DNA of 64,000 bases from NCBI GenBank assembly GCA_947447525.1, contig CANFJL010000003.1, positions 1 to 64,000 of the forward strand. Reading direction: 5' to 3'. Numbering within the stretch: position 1 is the first letter of the stretch; every line of letters starts with the position of its first letter. Made by a program: the position numbers and the translations under genes. The notes below the pieces were generated by a model. It saw nothing but the letters and a program-made list of their open reading frames with translations, did not search any database and was not told where the DNA came from. Of this stretch, positions 17,786 through 27,028 are shown one piece after another. The stretch comes from Flavobacteriales bacterium (lineage in GTDB: Bacteria; Bacteroidota; Bacteroidia; Flavobacteriales_D; Crocinitomicaceae).

Positions 17786-18037
17786 ATGGCAAATCATAAA
17801 TCAGCAATTAAGAGAATTCGTTCTAACGATACGAAGAGAGTGTTAAACAAATACCAACACAAAACTGCGCGTAATGCTTCTCGTAAATTGCGTGAAACTA
17901 AAGATCGTAAAGAAGCTGAGACTATGTTTCCTTCCGTTGTAGCTATGTTAGATAAATTGGCGAAGAGAAATATAATTCATAATAATAAAGCGGCAAACTT
18001 GAAGTCAGGTCTTCAATTGCATATCAACGGTTTATAA
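17786..18037 (+). CDS. rpsT: 30S ribosomal protein S20
   Basis: The 83-residue, very basic protein starts [18 protein letters not shown], the typical S20 opening, and has the family's helical layout and length. S20 binds the 5' domain of 16S rRNA early in 30S assembly. The gene lies 42 bases behind tRNA-Glu, with which it may share a transcript, and is closed by a strong terminator. Confidence 0.97.
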   Translation: MANHKSAIKRIRSNDTKRVLNKYQHKTARNASRKLRETKDRKEAETMFPSVVAMLDKLAKRNIIHNNKAANLKSGLQLHINGL

Positions 18038-18057
18038 TTTTATTACTAGATATTCTT

Positions 18058-18082
18058 AAAGGGGCTTAATGCCCCTTTTTTT
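18058..18082 (+). terminator. rpsT terminator
   Basis: AAAGGGGC (18058-18065) pairs with GCCCCTTT (18071-18078) around a TTAAT loop and runs into T's. It lies 20 bases behind the rpsT stop codon. Confidence 0.9.
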
Positions 18083-18084
18083 GT

Positions 18085-18092
18085 TAAGTTTG
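18085..18092 (+). promoter_or_regulatory. -7 element of the porin-like gene
   Basis: TAAGTTTG, an exact TAnnTTTG match, lies directly behind the rpsT terminator and ends seven bases before the ATG at 18100. The transcript would have little or no leader. Confidence 0.5.
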
Positions 18093-18099
18093 TTTTGTG

Positions 18100-19848
18100 A
18101 TGAAAATATTTATTTTATTCTTCTTACTTTCTGTTCCGTGCTTTGCTTTTTCTCAAGTTCAAGCTGATGCATCTGAAGTTGATACATTAAAAGCATCTTA
18201 TAAAACTGATGGATCTATTGATTCTATCGATTTTCCTTCTCAAATATTGCGTTCGGCATTTCCTAGCTCAAATCTAGTTGAAAACAATCGTTTTATTGCT
18301 CCTTTTTTAATTACTCAAATTGGAGGTGCCCAGTTAAATAGCCCTAATTTATTTCAAGAAATTCCAAGATTTACAGCTATTCCTCACATAGGTGCTGCAT
18401 ATTCTTTTGGGAGTCAAACGGCTCAATATTTAAAATTTGATTATGCTCAGGTATTCAAAGGAAACATCAATGTTAATTTTCAAATTAAGCAATTGTCTAC
18501 AGCTGGGTTCTTACGAAATTCCGCTTGGAAAAACACTTCGATTTCTACTTCACTTCTAAGAAATGGTAATCGCTATAGTTTCCTTTTAGGGGCTAAATAT
18601 TTCAATGAGTCAAGAGGTTTTTGTAATGGAGTTACATTGGATTCATTAGCCAATTCTTATCCGCTGCCATTAATTCCTGTGCAATCTGAGTCCGCTAATG
18701 GAAGTTTTACCCAGCGCAGTATTAACTTATCGCACCGCATTGATTTTACGCAAACAGACACTACTTTATTTGCTGGTTTAATCATTCAAAATGCTTTTTC
18801 TACGATGGATAAATACTACCGCGAAAAAGACAATTTAGCTGCTCTCTACAATTTAATTCAATTTGATAGCCTGGAAACTAATGATCATTATTCTCAAATT
18901 GACTTGCAGAATCATGCCGGATTTGGAATTAAAAAAGATTTATTAACTATAGACGCCCTTATTACTTCAAGATATTGGAAATATTCAATTCATAATTTAA
19001 AACGCGATACAACCGAAATTGGATTGAGGCTTTTTGGAAAATATGGAAATAGATCAAAGTTTGTTAGCAATGCCTTCCAGTACAATTTTATTGGTGGATT
19101 TAAGGCATGGGATAATCTAAGTATAGTTCGATGGAATAAGGGAAATCATGAGTTGGGACTTAGTGCATGGATTCAAAATAGTGCTCCTTTGCTTTCTCAA
19201 CGATTTTGTTCGGCAAATAATTTTTTATTTCAACTGAGTGATTTCAATCTTCAGCGCAGATTGGATTTGCGTTTGTCTTATAACCTAGACTTGGGCTCAC
19301 AACAAATTGCATTGCTTTATGTTTTTCAAAAAGCATCAAATTTACTTATTTTTAATGGTAATACTTGGCTGAGTTCTAGCCCTCTTAGTGCCATGCAATT
19401 ACAGCAAATTTCCTTAAAATCAACTGTTAACTTAGGTCATTTTAAAATCAATCCATCTTATACCTATACTGCAATGGATGTGAATTATAGATTTTACCCA
19501 GCACATTTATTTCAAACACGTTGTTATGTAAAAGGGGGAGTATTTAAGGCTAAAAAATTAAAAATGATTGGTGCTATTGATTTCATGGCAAGTTCAAAGT
19601 TCAAAGCGCCAACGCTTAATGCAGCACTTGGTATATTAGATTTTTCTCAATTACCTTCTGCAACATGGCAAGCGCCTTTAATCAATGGGGGATTGATGAT
19701 AGGAATTGAAATTGAAACATTCCGATTCTTCATAAAAATGGATAATCTAGCCTATTTCTGGTCAGATAAATCTACTACTTTAATACAATCGTATACCTTG
19801 CCTACATGGCAGTTGAGGGTAGGGTTGACTTGGGATTTTTGGGATTAA
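18100..19848 (+). CDS. Putative outer-membrane porin
   Basis: The 582-residue protein has a signal peptide of about 19 residues (ending CFAFSQ) and long stretches of alternating hydrophobic strands typical of a Bacteroidota 'putative porin' beta barrel, with a C-terminus ending in W-D-F-W-D. A GTG codon precedes the ATG directly; the ATG at 18100 is taken as start. The gene abuts sucD tail to tail. The transported substrate is unknown. Confidence 0.7.
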   Translation: MKIFILFFLLSVPCFAFSQVQADASEVDTLKASYKTDGSIDSIDFPSQILRSAFPSSNLVENNRFIAPFLITQIGGAQLNSPNLFQEIPRFTAIPHIGAAYSFGSQTAQYLKFDYAQVFKGNINVNFQIKQLSTAGFLRNSAWKNTSISTSLLRNGNRYSFLLGAKYFNESRGFCNGVTLDSLANSYPLPLIPVQSESANGSFTQRSINLSHRIDFTQTDTTLFAGLIIQNAFSTMDKYYREKDNLAALYNLIQFDSLETNDHYSQIDLQNHAGFGIKKDLLTIDALITSRYWKYSIHNLKRDTTEIGLRLFGKYGNRSKFVSNAFQYNFIGGFKAWDNLSIVRWNKGNHELGLSAWIQNSAPLLSQRFCSANNFLFQLSDFNLQRRLDLRLSYNLDLGSQQIALLYVFQKASNLLIFNGNTWLSSSPLSAMQLQQISLKSTVNLGHFKINPSYTYTAMDVNYRFYPAHLFQTRCYVKGGVFKAKKLKMIGAIDFMASSKFKAPTLNAALGILDFSQLPSATWQAPLINGGLMIGIEIETFRFFIKMDNLAYFWSDKSTTLIQSYTLPTWQLRVGLTWDFWD

Positions 19849-20727
19849 TTAAGAAACTACGCCAAGTATTTCAGCCATTTTCTTTCCAATATGTGCTGGA
19901 GAATCTACTACATGAATTCCACAATCTCTCATGATCTTCTTCTTTGCTTCTGCAGTATCATCATCACCTCCAACAATTGCACCTGCGTGACCCATTGTGC
20001 GACCTTTTGGAGCCGTTTCACCAGCTATAAATCCAACTACAGGTTTCGTTCCGAATTCTTTGATCCATCGCGCTGCAATAGCCTCTAAATTACCCCCAAT
20101 TTCACCAATCATTACGATTGCTTCCGTTTCAGGGTCATTCATTAACAATTCAACTGCTTCTTTTGTAGTTGTTCCAATGATTGGGTCTCCACCAATTCCA
20201 ATAGCAGTCGTGATTCCCATTCCTGCTTTAGCAACTTGATCCGCTGCTTCATATGTAAGTGTACCTGACTTAGAAACAATACCAATTTTTCCTTTCTTAA
20301 AAACAAAGCCTGGCATGATTCCAACTTTTGCTTCACCTGCAGTAATAATACCTGGACAATTGGGTCCAACTAAGCGGCAATCAAAACCATTTATATATTC
20401 TTTTGCTTTTATCATGTCATTTACAGGAATTCCTTCTGTAATACAAACAATAACTTTAATACCAGCTTCAGCAGCTTCCATAATAGCATCTGCAGCAAAT
20501 GCTGGTGGGACAAATATTATCGAAACATCAGCGCCAGTTTTCGAAACAGCATCAGCTACTGTATTAAAAACTGGACGGTCTAAATGTAGACTCCCTCCTT
20601 TACCAGGGGTTACACCACCTACAACATTGGTACCGAATTCAATCATTTGTCCAGCGTGAAAAGTTCCTTCACTTCCGGTAAATCCTTGAACGATTACCTT
20701 CGAATTTTTATTTACAAGTACACTCAT
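19849..20727 (-). CDS. sucD: Succinyl-CoA synthetase alpha subunit
   Basis: The 292-residue protein has [12 protein letters not shown] near residue 13, [17 protein letters not shown] near 120, SKSGTLTYE near 155, and GHAGAIVGG near 247, where His247 would be the phosphorylated histidine. It is the CoA-binding alpha subunit that makes ATP or GTP and succinate in the TCA cycle. The beta subunit gene is not adjacent, which is common in this phylum. Confidence 0.97.
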   Translation of the reverse strand: MSVLVNKNSKVIVQGFTGSEGTFHAGQMIEFGTNVVGGVTPGKGGSLHLDRPVFNTVADAVSKTGADVSIIFVPPAFAADAIMEAAEAGIKVIVCITEGIPVNDMIKAKEYINGFDCRLVGPNCPGIITAGEAKVGIMPGFVFKKGKIGIVSKSGTLTYEAADQVAKAGMGITTAIGIGGDPIIGTTTKEAVELLMNDPETEAIVMIGEIGGNLEAIAARWIKEFGTKPVVGFIAGETAPKGRTMGHAGAIVGGDDDTAEAKKKIMRDCGIHVVDSPAHIGKKMAEILGVVS

Positions 20728-20749
20728 TTTAGTATTTTGTTTTGGAGTT

Positions 20750-20779
20750 CAAAAATAAGCAATGCCTTTAGATTAGCAA
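20750..20779 (-). promoter_or_regulatory. sucD promoter
   Basis: On the minus strand TTG (20777-20779) is followed after 19 bases by TATTTTTG (20750-20757), a full match to the Bacteroidota housekeeping promoter. The -7 element ends 22 bases before the sucD ATG. Confidence 0.7.
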
Positions 20780-20791
20780 GTGTTTCTTCAC

Positions 20792-21235
20792 TTATTTTAT
20801 TTCCCAAACTTTCAATTCAAAAAATAAAATTGAATTTTCTGGGATCTGACTTAATTTATTATCGCCATACGCTAACTGTGGCGGGAGTATCATTTGTATT
20901 TCACTTCCTTTTTTTGCTTGAACTAATGTTTCCTTCCAGCCACTAATTAAATCTTTAGCTAACATTGTGATAGGTTTTCTTTGAATATCTACCACGTTAC
21001 CATTCAAAAGTATTCCTTTATAACTAATGGAGACGCTGTCTGTTAACTTGATGTTTTCGCCGATTCCATTTTTAAGAAATTTAAAATATAGTCCAGATTC
21101 AGATCGGTTCAGTTGCATATTATGCGACTTCATATAGGCTTGAATTTCTGTATCAAAAGAACCAATTTCTTGTTTTGAATAGGTTTCGCAAGCAGTGACT
21201 ATAAAAAGCAAAATTAGGAGGGAAATAGTTTTCAT
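20792..21235 (-). CDS. FKBP-type peptidyl-prolyl isomerase lipoprotein
   Basis: The 147-residue protein has a lipoprotein signal (FIVTACE, lipid Cys near residue 16). A C-terminal FKBP domain follows (DSVSISYKGILLNG, ISGWKETLVQAKKGSE, LPPQLAYGD, LFFELKVWEI). It would speed proline isomerisation in periplasmic proteins. The gliding lipoprotein GldI has the same layout, but there is no gliding gene nearby to support that name. Its start overlaps the upstream TraB gene by four bases. Confidence 0.85.
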   Translation of the reverse strand: MKTISLLILLFIVTACETYSKQEIGSFDTEIQAYMKSHNMQLNRSESGLYFKFLKNGIGENIKLTDSVSISYKGILLNGNVVDIQRKPITMLAKDLISGWKETLVQAKKGSEIQMILPPQLAYGDNKLSQIPENSILFFELKVWEIK

Positions 21236-22098
21236 AGTGAAATAGGACTTAGTTGGAAACCAGCTTCAATTAATAATTGGATGAGACCATCTTTGCCACC
21301 AAGATGAGCAGCGCCAACGGCAATAAACAGTGCTTCAGAATGGAGCTTTTCGTTTAATTTTAAGGACCAATTCTTATTTCTTTGTTCAATGAATACAGCA
21401 TTGAAATTTGCAATATCTGCCTCATCTTTCAGTACTTCTTCATTTATTTTTTCTAAATCTTGGGACAAATAGAGTGCTTGAAGATTTAAAAAATCTTCTT
21501 TAGCAGTCTTCTTATTTTTCAATGTATTCATAATTAAATCGATTTGGTTTTCCCAACCGATACTATCGAAAAAACTTAATTGTTCTTCTACGGTTTCTAA
21601 TCCTAAAATGGAAATGCCTCCATCTTTTTTGGCCCATGATTCCAGTTCTTTTTCTTGTGAACGCAAATTTTCAGGCAAGGAAGTTTGGAGGATAAATTGA
21701 TAGATTAAAAATGGTTTAGCATGCTTGAAATTTTGTTCAAATTGACTTTCATCCATCATCAGATCTTCCTTGGCCCATTGAAAAAGAGCCAATTTTTGAG
21801 CCTTATCTAAAGATAAAATAAAATTTACATCTTCATTTTGAAGCAGTTTTGGATTTAAATTTTTTGCACTTTCTTCTGTAATTTCAAGATATAATTCCTT
21901 TGATTCAATTAGTTTTTTTTTAACTTCCTTAGGAAGGTAGAAGTTTTCTTCACCCATAAGATGCATCGTTCCAAATAAATAAGAAACATTCTTATTGATT
22001 GGATTTTCTATTTTCCAAAGAAGAGATGAGGTAGCTTGTTGGCCAAAACTATAGCTCCAGAGAAAAAGTAGGAAAACCGCATTAAATATTTTATGCAT
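21232..22098 (-). CDS. TraB/GumN-family secreted protein
   Basis: The 288-residue protein has a signal peptide (ending YSFGQ). The TraB/GumN pattern follows: LLWKIENP, YLFGTMHLMGEENF near residue 40 and FIAVGAAHLGGKDGLIQLL near the C-terminus, where the two GxxH motifs are thought to hold a catalytic metal as in TIKI-type proteases. It overlaps the FKBP gene by four and the methyltransferase gene by eight bases. The substrate is unknown. Confidence 0.85.
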   Translation of the reverse strand: MHKIFNAVFLLFLWSYSFGQQATSSLLWKIENPINKNVSYLFGTMHLMGEENFYLPKEVKKKLIESKELYLEITEESAKNLNPKLLQNEDVNFILSLDKAQKLALFQWAKEDLMMDESQFEQNFKHAKPFLIYQFILQTSLPENLRSQEKELESWAKKDGGISILGLETVEEQLSFFDSIGWENQIDLIMNTLKNKKTAKEDFLNLQALYLSQDLEKINEEVLKDEADIANFNAVFIEQRNKNWSLKLNEKLHSEALFIAVGAAHLGGKDGLIQLLIEAGFQLSPISL

Positions 22099-22804
22099 TA
22101 ATCAATTGAGCTAAATAGTGATGATCTTGTTCCATAATCCGCTTACTTTTAAAGCCACATTTCTCCGCTACTTCATGTAAATTATCATAATCTACATACA
22201 GCCAATCAAACCATTCTCCTTCTGTTTTTTTATAAGACATTTTAAAACGAAAATTCCCATAATAGGCTGAATTTAAATCCGTCCAAAAGGAGCCGTCTTC
22301 CTCTTCATATAAAAAAGAAACATCGGAAGAATCTAGTAATAATTGTCCGCCAGGCTTCAAAAGTGATTTCGCTTTAAGAAGGGTAGTTTCTAATTGTGCT
22401 AGAGTCCCAGCAATTCCAATGCCATTCATGAGCATTAAAATAGTATCAAAAGTATCTTTTGTTTCAAATTGATGGAAGTCGGCAAGCTGCGCTTGAGCCC
22501 CAATATTTTTTAGATATTCAACTGCACCAGGTGAGGTGTCGATTGAAAATACATTAAATCCACTATCCATTAGGTAACGTGTGTGTGGTCCAGCACAGGC
22601 GCCAACATCAAGTATTTTCCCTTTAGACATTTCCATAGCTTGCTGTTCAAGTTCTGGCATGTCTTTGAAAGACCTAAACAAGGTTTCAATCGGAATGATA
22701 TCATCGTCGCACATGTCTGAACTTACGATTATATCAAAAGGTTTTCTGGTAAAGGAGTAGTCATTGATAGCTTGTCCAATGGGGTCATTTAATTTTGCTG
22801 TCAT
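22091..22804 (-). CDS. Class I SAM-dependent methyltransferase
   Basis: The 237-residue protein has a SAM-binding glycine motif (ILDVGACAGPHTRYL near residue 65), an acidic loop (VFSIDTSPGAV) and FDTILMLMNGIGIAG. This is a Rossmann-fold methyltransferase. The substrate cannot be told. It lies in a five-gene minus-strand run, overlapping TraB by eight bases and five bases behind the acidic pRiA4b-like gene. Confidence 0.85.
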   Translation of the reverse strand: MTAKLNDPIGQAINDYSFTRKPFDIIVSSDMCDDDIIPIETLFRSFKDMPELEQQAMEMSKGKILDVGACAGPHTRYLMDSGFNVFSIDTSPGAVEYLKNIGAQAQLADFHQFETKDTFDTILMLMNGIGIAGTLAQLETTLLKAKSLLKPGGQLLLDSSDVSFLYEEEDGSFWTDLNSAYYGNFRFKMSYKKTEGEWFDWLYVDYDNLHEVAEKCGFKSKRIMEQDHHYLAQLINA

Positions 22805-22809
22805 TTTTT

Positions 22810-23367
22810 TTAATATTCGTATTCATTATAATCATTAAGGTCATCATCTCCATAACCATCATCAAATTCATCTAAACCCAACTCATCTTCATCTTCTAAT
22901 TCCTCCATTCCTGTTTCTTCAAATAGTGTATCATCCATCACCTTTCGTTCGTCTTCAGATGGTGCTTTTCCTATACTTAACAAAACGGTAGGTACCTCTG
23001 GAATTTGTTTGTCGTATCCAATCAATTCAATTAAAAAGATCCACATACTTAAAAAATCATATACCAAAATGAATTTTTGATCCGGCTCGGTAATAAAATC
23101 TTTTATAATAGCTTGTTTCATTACCGCGGCAGGCGTATCGATGGAATCATCGTCATACGTCATGTCCATTAAACTCAGCTCATGACCTTTATCCCATTCA
23201 TCATTGGAAACATAAAAACTGGCCATCTGATCTCCTTTAAGTTCAAAGGCTTTCAAAATTGCAGTATAAAACATTTCAAAATCTGCTGTGTCTGCTATGA
23301 GTATATCGCGAAAAATCTCTTCTTGTTTTTCGGAGTCTAATAATATTCTAAATTTCAGTCCAGGCAT
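22810..23367 (-). CDS. pRiA4b ORF-3-like protein
   Basis: The 185-residue protein has the pRiA4b ORF-3/TnpR-like fold pattern: KFRILLDSEKQEEIFRDILI at the start, FEMFYTAILKAFEL, and FYVSNDEWDKGHE. The C-terminal tail of about 45 residues is very acidic (Glu, Asp and Tyr). Despite family names taken from transposons, this is a widespread chromosomal protein in Bacteroidota with no known role. Confidence 0.75.
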   Translation of the reverse strand: MPGLKFRILLDSEKQEEIFRDILIADTADFEMFYTAILKAFELKGDQMASFYVSNDEWDKGHELSLMDMTYDDDSIDTPAAVMKQAIIKDFITEPDQKFILVYDFLSMWIFLIELIGYDKQIPEVPTVLLSIGKAPSEDERKVMDDTLFEETGMEELEDEDELGLDEFDDGYGDDDLNDYNEYEY

Positions 23368-23397
23368 ATTGTGTTTTTTTGGCGCGTGGTAATTAAT

Positions 23398-24819
23398 TTA
23401 ATTCTTCGGTATTTTTAATCCTAATTTAACTCCTAATATAAGCATTTCTTCAACGGCCTCTTCATACGAGTTGCTAATTTTTCCATCCAAAATCGCTTCT
23501 TTTATATGACTTTTAATAATCCCAATTTCAGAACAGGGTCCTATATCAAATGTCTTCATAATTAATTCTCCACTTACAGGTGGTTGAAAATTTCGAATGC
23601 GATCTTTTTCTTCAACTTGTTTTAACTTTTCAGCAACCAATTCAAAGTTAAGTTTATATTTACGCACCTTAAATTCATTTTTTGAAGTAATGTCTGCATT
23701 ACAAAGGAGCATTAAATCATCAATATCATCTTCTGCTTCACTTAATAATCTTCGAATTGCAGAATCAGTCACTGTACCCTTTACCAATGAAATTGGTCTT
23801 AAATGAAGTCGCACTAATTTCTGAACATATTTCATTTTACCATCCAGTGGTAATTTTAATTGCTTAAAAATTTTAGGAACCATCTTCGAACCCAATTCCT
23901 CATGACCATGGAAGGTCCATCCAACAATTGGATCAAAGCGTTTGGTTGGTGGCTTTGCAATATCGTGTAGAATTGCAGCCCAACGCAGCCATAAATCATC
24001 AGTATGCTCAGCAATATTATCTAAGACTTCAAGGGTGTGGAGGAAATTATCCTTATGACTTTTACCATCAATGGTTTCGATTCCCTCTAATTGCACCATT
24101 TCAGGAAAAAAAGCTGGAAGTAATTGTGTTGATCTTAATAATTTAAATCCTCTCGAAGGTTGTTTAGCTAGAATTATTTTATTTAATTCCTCCATTATTC
24201 GCTCCCGAGAAATTATTTCAATCCGGTGTGATTGTCTGAGAATAGATTCTAAACAATTAATTTCAATTTTGAAATTTAATTGCGTTGCAAAGCGAATAGC
24301 GCGCATCATTCTCAAAGGATCATCACTGAACGTTAAATCAGGTTCAAGCGGTGTTTTTAATATCCCATTTTTCAAATCATCCATTCCTTCGAATGGATCG
24401 ACTAAATCTCCAAAGCGTTCAGCATTTAAATCCAACGCTAGAGCATTTATGGTAAAATCTCTTCGCAATTGATCGTCTTGAATGGTTCCCTTGCTTGTTG
24501 ATGGATTTCTTGAGTCTTCTTGATAGGACTCTTTCCGCGCTCCTACAAATTCTATGTCGAGATCTTTGTATTTGAAATGTGCAGTTCCGTAATTTTTAAA
24601 TACACTTATTTTTTTGATGCGCATTATGGTGGCAATGGCTTGTGCAAAACTTGGTCCGTCACCGACAATTACAATATCAATATCTTTTGAATTTCTTTCC
24701 AAAAATAAATCACGAACATAGCCTCCAATAACAAATGCTTGAATATTATTTTCCGTTGCATATTTAGATACAACTTTGAAAACTGGGTGTTTAAGAAAAT
24801 GGGCGTAATTGGATGACAT
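23398..24819 (-). CDS. cca: CCA-adding/poly(A) polymerase-type tRNA nucleotidyltransferase with HD domain
   Basis: The 473-residue protein has a class II nucleotidyltransferase core (VIGGYVRDLFL, DIDIV near residues 32-50), RRDFTINALALDLN, DDPLRMMRAIRFA, and an HD domain near 280 (ILHDIAKPPTKRF). It probably adds or repairs the CCA end of tRNAs; both tRNAs in this window lack an encoded CCA. A poly(A) polymerase is the alternative. A TACTTTTG element at 24826-24833 ends six bases before the ATG. Confidence 0.88.
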   Translation of the reverse strand: MSSNYAHFLKHPVFKVVSKYATENNIQAFVIGGYVRDLFLERNSKDIDIVIVGDGPSFAQAIATIMRIKKISVFKNYGTAHFKYKDLDIEFVGARKESYQEDSRNPSTSKGTIQDDQLRRDFTINALALDLNAERFGDLVDPFEGMDDLKNGILKTPLEPDLTFSDDPLRMMRAIRFATQLNFKIEINCLESILRQSHRIEIISRERIMEELNKIILAKQPSRGFKLLRSTQLLPAFFPEMVQLEGIETIDGKSHKDNFLHTLEVLDNIAEHTDDLWLRWAAILHDIAKPPTKRFDPIVGWTFHGHEELGSKMVPKIFKQLKLPLDGKMKYVQKLVRLHLRPISLVKGTVTDSAIRRLLSEAEDDIDDLMLLCNADITSKNEFKVRKYKLNFELVAEKLKQVEEKDRIRNFQPPVSGELIMKTFDIGPCSEIGIIKSHIKEAILDGKISNSYEEAVEEMLILGVKLGLKIPKN

Positions 24820-24825
24820 GTGCTA

Positions 24826-24833
24826 CAAAAGTA
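24826..24833 (-). promoter_or_regulatory. -7 element of the tRNA nucleotidyltransferase gene
   Basis: On the minus strand this is TACTTTTG, an exact TAnnTTTG match ending six bases before the ATG at 24819, so the mRNA may be leaderless. Confidence 0.5.
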
Positions 24834-24866
24834 CAATTTCAATTGAAGTACCCAATAAAGATGGTA

Positions 24867-25442
24867 TCAATCTTCGTCGTCTTCAATGAAATCATCTTCA
24901 TCTTCTCTTTTGTAAGAGAAAATCTCATCGTCTAAATCGTCATCGTCATCGAAAAACTGTTCTTTCTTTCCGCTTTTTTTATAAGCATCCATTTTAGGTT
25001 TTTTCAATCGACCTTCAGAATCGTAGTCACTCGCTTTTTTATCTTTATTTACCTTTTTTCTAGGTTCAATTTTAAGCGCATCCGTTGAGGGTGAAATATA
25101 TCCGCCACCAGTAATTGGATCACTTGGAAAATCTTCGCGCGGTCTTGCTGGGCGACTATCCGTATTGGCTGGTCGTGCACCTGGACCACGAGAATCACCT
25201 CGAGCTTCAGCTTCTTTTACAGCAATTGATCTTCCACTAACAATTGAGCCATCTAAGGCATCAATAGCAGCTTTCGCTTCATTTGCATCGGGCATTTCAA
25301 CAAATCCGAAACCTCTGGATTTACCTGTTTCTCTGTCAGTGGCAACATTGGCTTTAAGCACTTTTCCGTGTTGCTCGAACAATTCTTTTAATTGCTCACT
25401 GCTTACTCCAAAATCTAATTTGGCAACAAAAATACTGGTCAT
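24867..25442 (-). CDS. RRM RNA-binding protein with charged tail
   Basis: Residues 1-80 form one RNA recognition motif, with RNP2 (IFVAKLDFGV) and RNP1 (KSRGFGFVEM). The rest, residues 90-191, is a disordered tail: Arg/Pro/Gly-rich, then Lys-rich, then strongly acidic at the end. Single-RRM proteins of this kind are common in Bacteroidota and are often linked to cold or RNA handling. The acidic tail is longer than in the shortest members. The 198-bp upstream gap shows no clear promoter on this strand. Confidence 0.88.
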   Translation of the reverse strand: MTSIFVAKLDFGVSSEQLKELFEQHGKVLKANVATDRETGKSRGFGFVEMPDANEAKAAIDALDGSIVSGRSIAVKEAEARGDSRGPGARPANTDSRPARPREDFPSDPITGGGYISPSTDALKIEPRKKVNKDKKASDYDSEGRLKKPKMDAYKKSGKKEQFFDDDDDLDDEIFSYKREDEDDFIEDDED

Positions 25443-25628
25443 AAAGAAAAAAACATTCTAATAAGTATACTACAATATGTATTAACAGTGTCGAAATTAG
25501 GATAAAAAAATTAAACAAATGCAAAGTGATGACAAAAATTACTGATTTTATTAATTTTTCTTTTTAATAAGTCGTTTTGACATAGCTATTAATTTCATTT
25601 ATCATTCGCTCAATCGTCTAAATTATCT

Positions 25629-25636
25629 TATTTTTG
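25629..25636 (+). promoter_or_regulatory. -7 element of the 25641 gene
   Basis: TATTTTTG, an exact TAnnTTTG match, ends four bases before the ATG at 25641. This predicts a leaderless mRNA. Confidence 0.5.
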
Positions 25637-25640
25637 TTCT

Positions 25641-25883
25641 ATGAGATTGGTTAAAGAAATTCCTCACAGCCGTTATTTGATTCAAATCCATGAATATAAT
25701 GCGAAGTATATCCTAAAAATAACATTGGATACTTATGAGCAAGTTTTTAAGTTGGATCAGCGAGAATTTCACGACTTAAATCAAATAGATTTAATGTTGA
25801 CAGATGATTTCTATAAAAATTGTCTGGATAGATTTTTATCAATGCGTAATGATTTTATAAATTTTCAAAAACAAATAATATGA
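25641..25883 (+). CDS. Small hypothetical protein
   Basis: The 80-residue protein is not recognised. It has two short strands (RYLIQIHEY, YILKITLDTY) and a helical C-terminal half with several Asp and Phe. There is no signal or membrane segment. Its end overlaps the start of the following OmpH-like lipoprotein gene by four bases, which argues it is a real gene in the same transcript. Confidence 0.65.
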   Translation: MRLVKEIPHSRYLIQIHEYNAKYILKITLDTYEQVFKLDQREFHDLNQIDLMLTDDFYKNCLDRFLSMRNDFINFQKQII

Positions 25884-26473
25884 AACCGGCAGTATTTATT
25901 TTAATTGCGCTCAGCATTTCTTTGTTTTCTTGTCAAGATAAGCCAAAAGATAAGAAAGCAAGCATTCCAAAAGTCGAAAAGAGAGCTTTAGACGGTCTTG
26001 TAATTGCTTATTATGTGAATGATAGTATTAAAACAAAATTTCAATACTACAAAGAGCAAGATGCTTTGGTAACGAAAAAACAAAAAGTTTTTCAAGCAGA
26101 ATTACAAAGACGGAATAAAGAATTAGAGAATTATGTTCAGCGAAACGATGAGAAAGCAAGAAGTGGACTGTTATCTCAAAATGAAATTGCACAAATTCAA
26201 CAGAAAGCACAACAAATGGAACAATCACTCATGCAATATCAGCAAGTTCAAGGCGCTAAGATAGAGGAAGAAACCATGACCAAATTAGAAGCAATCAGCA
26301 AGAAGATTGAAGTCTTAGGGAAACAATATTGTGAGAAACATAATATTGACATTCTTTTAATTCACGGTGAAGGAGGTCAATTAAATTACATTAATTCGTC
26401 AATGGATATTACTGAAGAATTCATCATTTTCTTAAATGAGAATCAAAGTAAAATTGAAAAGGATTTAAATTAA
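25880..26473 (+). CDS. OmpH/Skp-like lipoprotein
   Basis: The 197-residue protein has a lipoprotein signal (SLFSCQD, lipid Cys near residue 18) followed by a Skp/OmpH pattern: an IAYYVNDSI strand, a long Gln/Glu/Lys-rich helical hairpin (about 60-150), and a closing IDILLIHGEGG strand. Skp-type proteins hold unfolded outer-membrane proteins in the periplasm. Here it is membrane-anchored, which differs from soluble Skp. Confidence 0.8.
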   Translation: MKPAVFILIALSISLFSCQDKPKDKKASIPKVEKRALDGLVIAYYVNDSIKTKFQYYKEQDALVTKKQKVFQAELQRRNKELENYVQRNDEKARSGLLSQNEIAQIQQKAQQMEQSLMQYQQVQGAKIEEETMTKLEAISKKIEVLGKQYCEKHNIDILLIHGEGGQLNYINSSMDITEEFIIFLNENQSKIEKDLN

Positions 26474-26476
26474 GTT

Positions 26477-27028
26477 ATGTTAATAGCCCAAAAGAAGAAA
26501 TCCGAAAATATAGCGGAATATATTTTATACATGTACAATGTTGAAGATATCCTAAGGATGTTTCTCTTTAACATTCCAGAAATGATGGAAAAATATGTAA
26601 AACCACAGTTGCCAGACATTTCCTTTATAAAGCAATATGAAAGTTGGTATGATGGCATTGCTTACGAGCTTCAGCAAACTGGAAAAGAGAAAAAAGGTCA
26701 TATAAGTGAACTTCAAGAAGCTACGATGGAATTGGTTTATTTGCATCAAACACTGCTCACTGTGGTCAATGATGAGAAATATAAAAAGTTATCAGAAGCT
26801 ACCGCAATGTATCTAGAGGAATTTAGAAAAAAAGCAGAAATGATGACCAATCATGAGGTGGAAATTATTCTTCATGCCATGAATATGAAACTTCAACTAA
26901 AAATAAGAGGCAAAGAAATTTCTCAAGAAACAGAAGAGGCCTTCGATTGCATGCGGATTCAATTGGCTTATTTATCTAGAGAATTTCACAGGATGAAATC
27001 TGGAAATTGGCAATTTAGTGAGAATTAG
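26477..27028 (+). CDS. DUF4924 family protein
   Basis: The 183-residue, largely helical cytoplasmic protein matches DUF4924: IAEYILYMYNVEDILR near the start, a central ELVYLHQTLL helix and LAYLSREFHRMKSGNW at the end. Function is unknown. It is three bases behind the OmpH-like gene and overlaps the convergent HsdR_N-like gene by 14 bases. Confidence 0.8.
   Translation: MLIAQKKKSENIAEYILYMYNVEDILRMFLFNIPEMMEKYVKPQLPDISFIKQYESWYDGIAYELQQTGKEKKGHISELQEATMELVYLHQTLLTVVNDEKYKKLSEATAMYLEEFRKKAEMMTNHEVEIILHAMNMKLQLKIRGKEISQETEEAFDCMRIQLAYLSREFHRMKSGNWQFSEN

Noticed and set aside
19997-20659. Plus-strand open frames opposite sucD
   Set aside because: They are shadow frames of a highly conserved metabolic gene and have no motif of their own.
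22810-23367. Transposon-derived gene (family names mention TnpR and plasmid pRiA4b)
   Set aside because: There are no inverted repeats, transposase or duplication around it, and the gene sits in a stable-looking operon.
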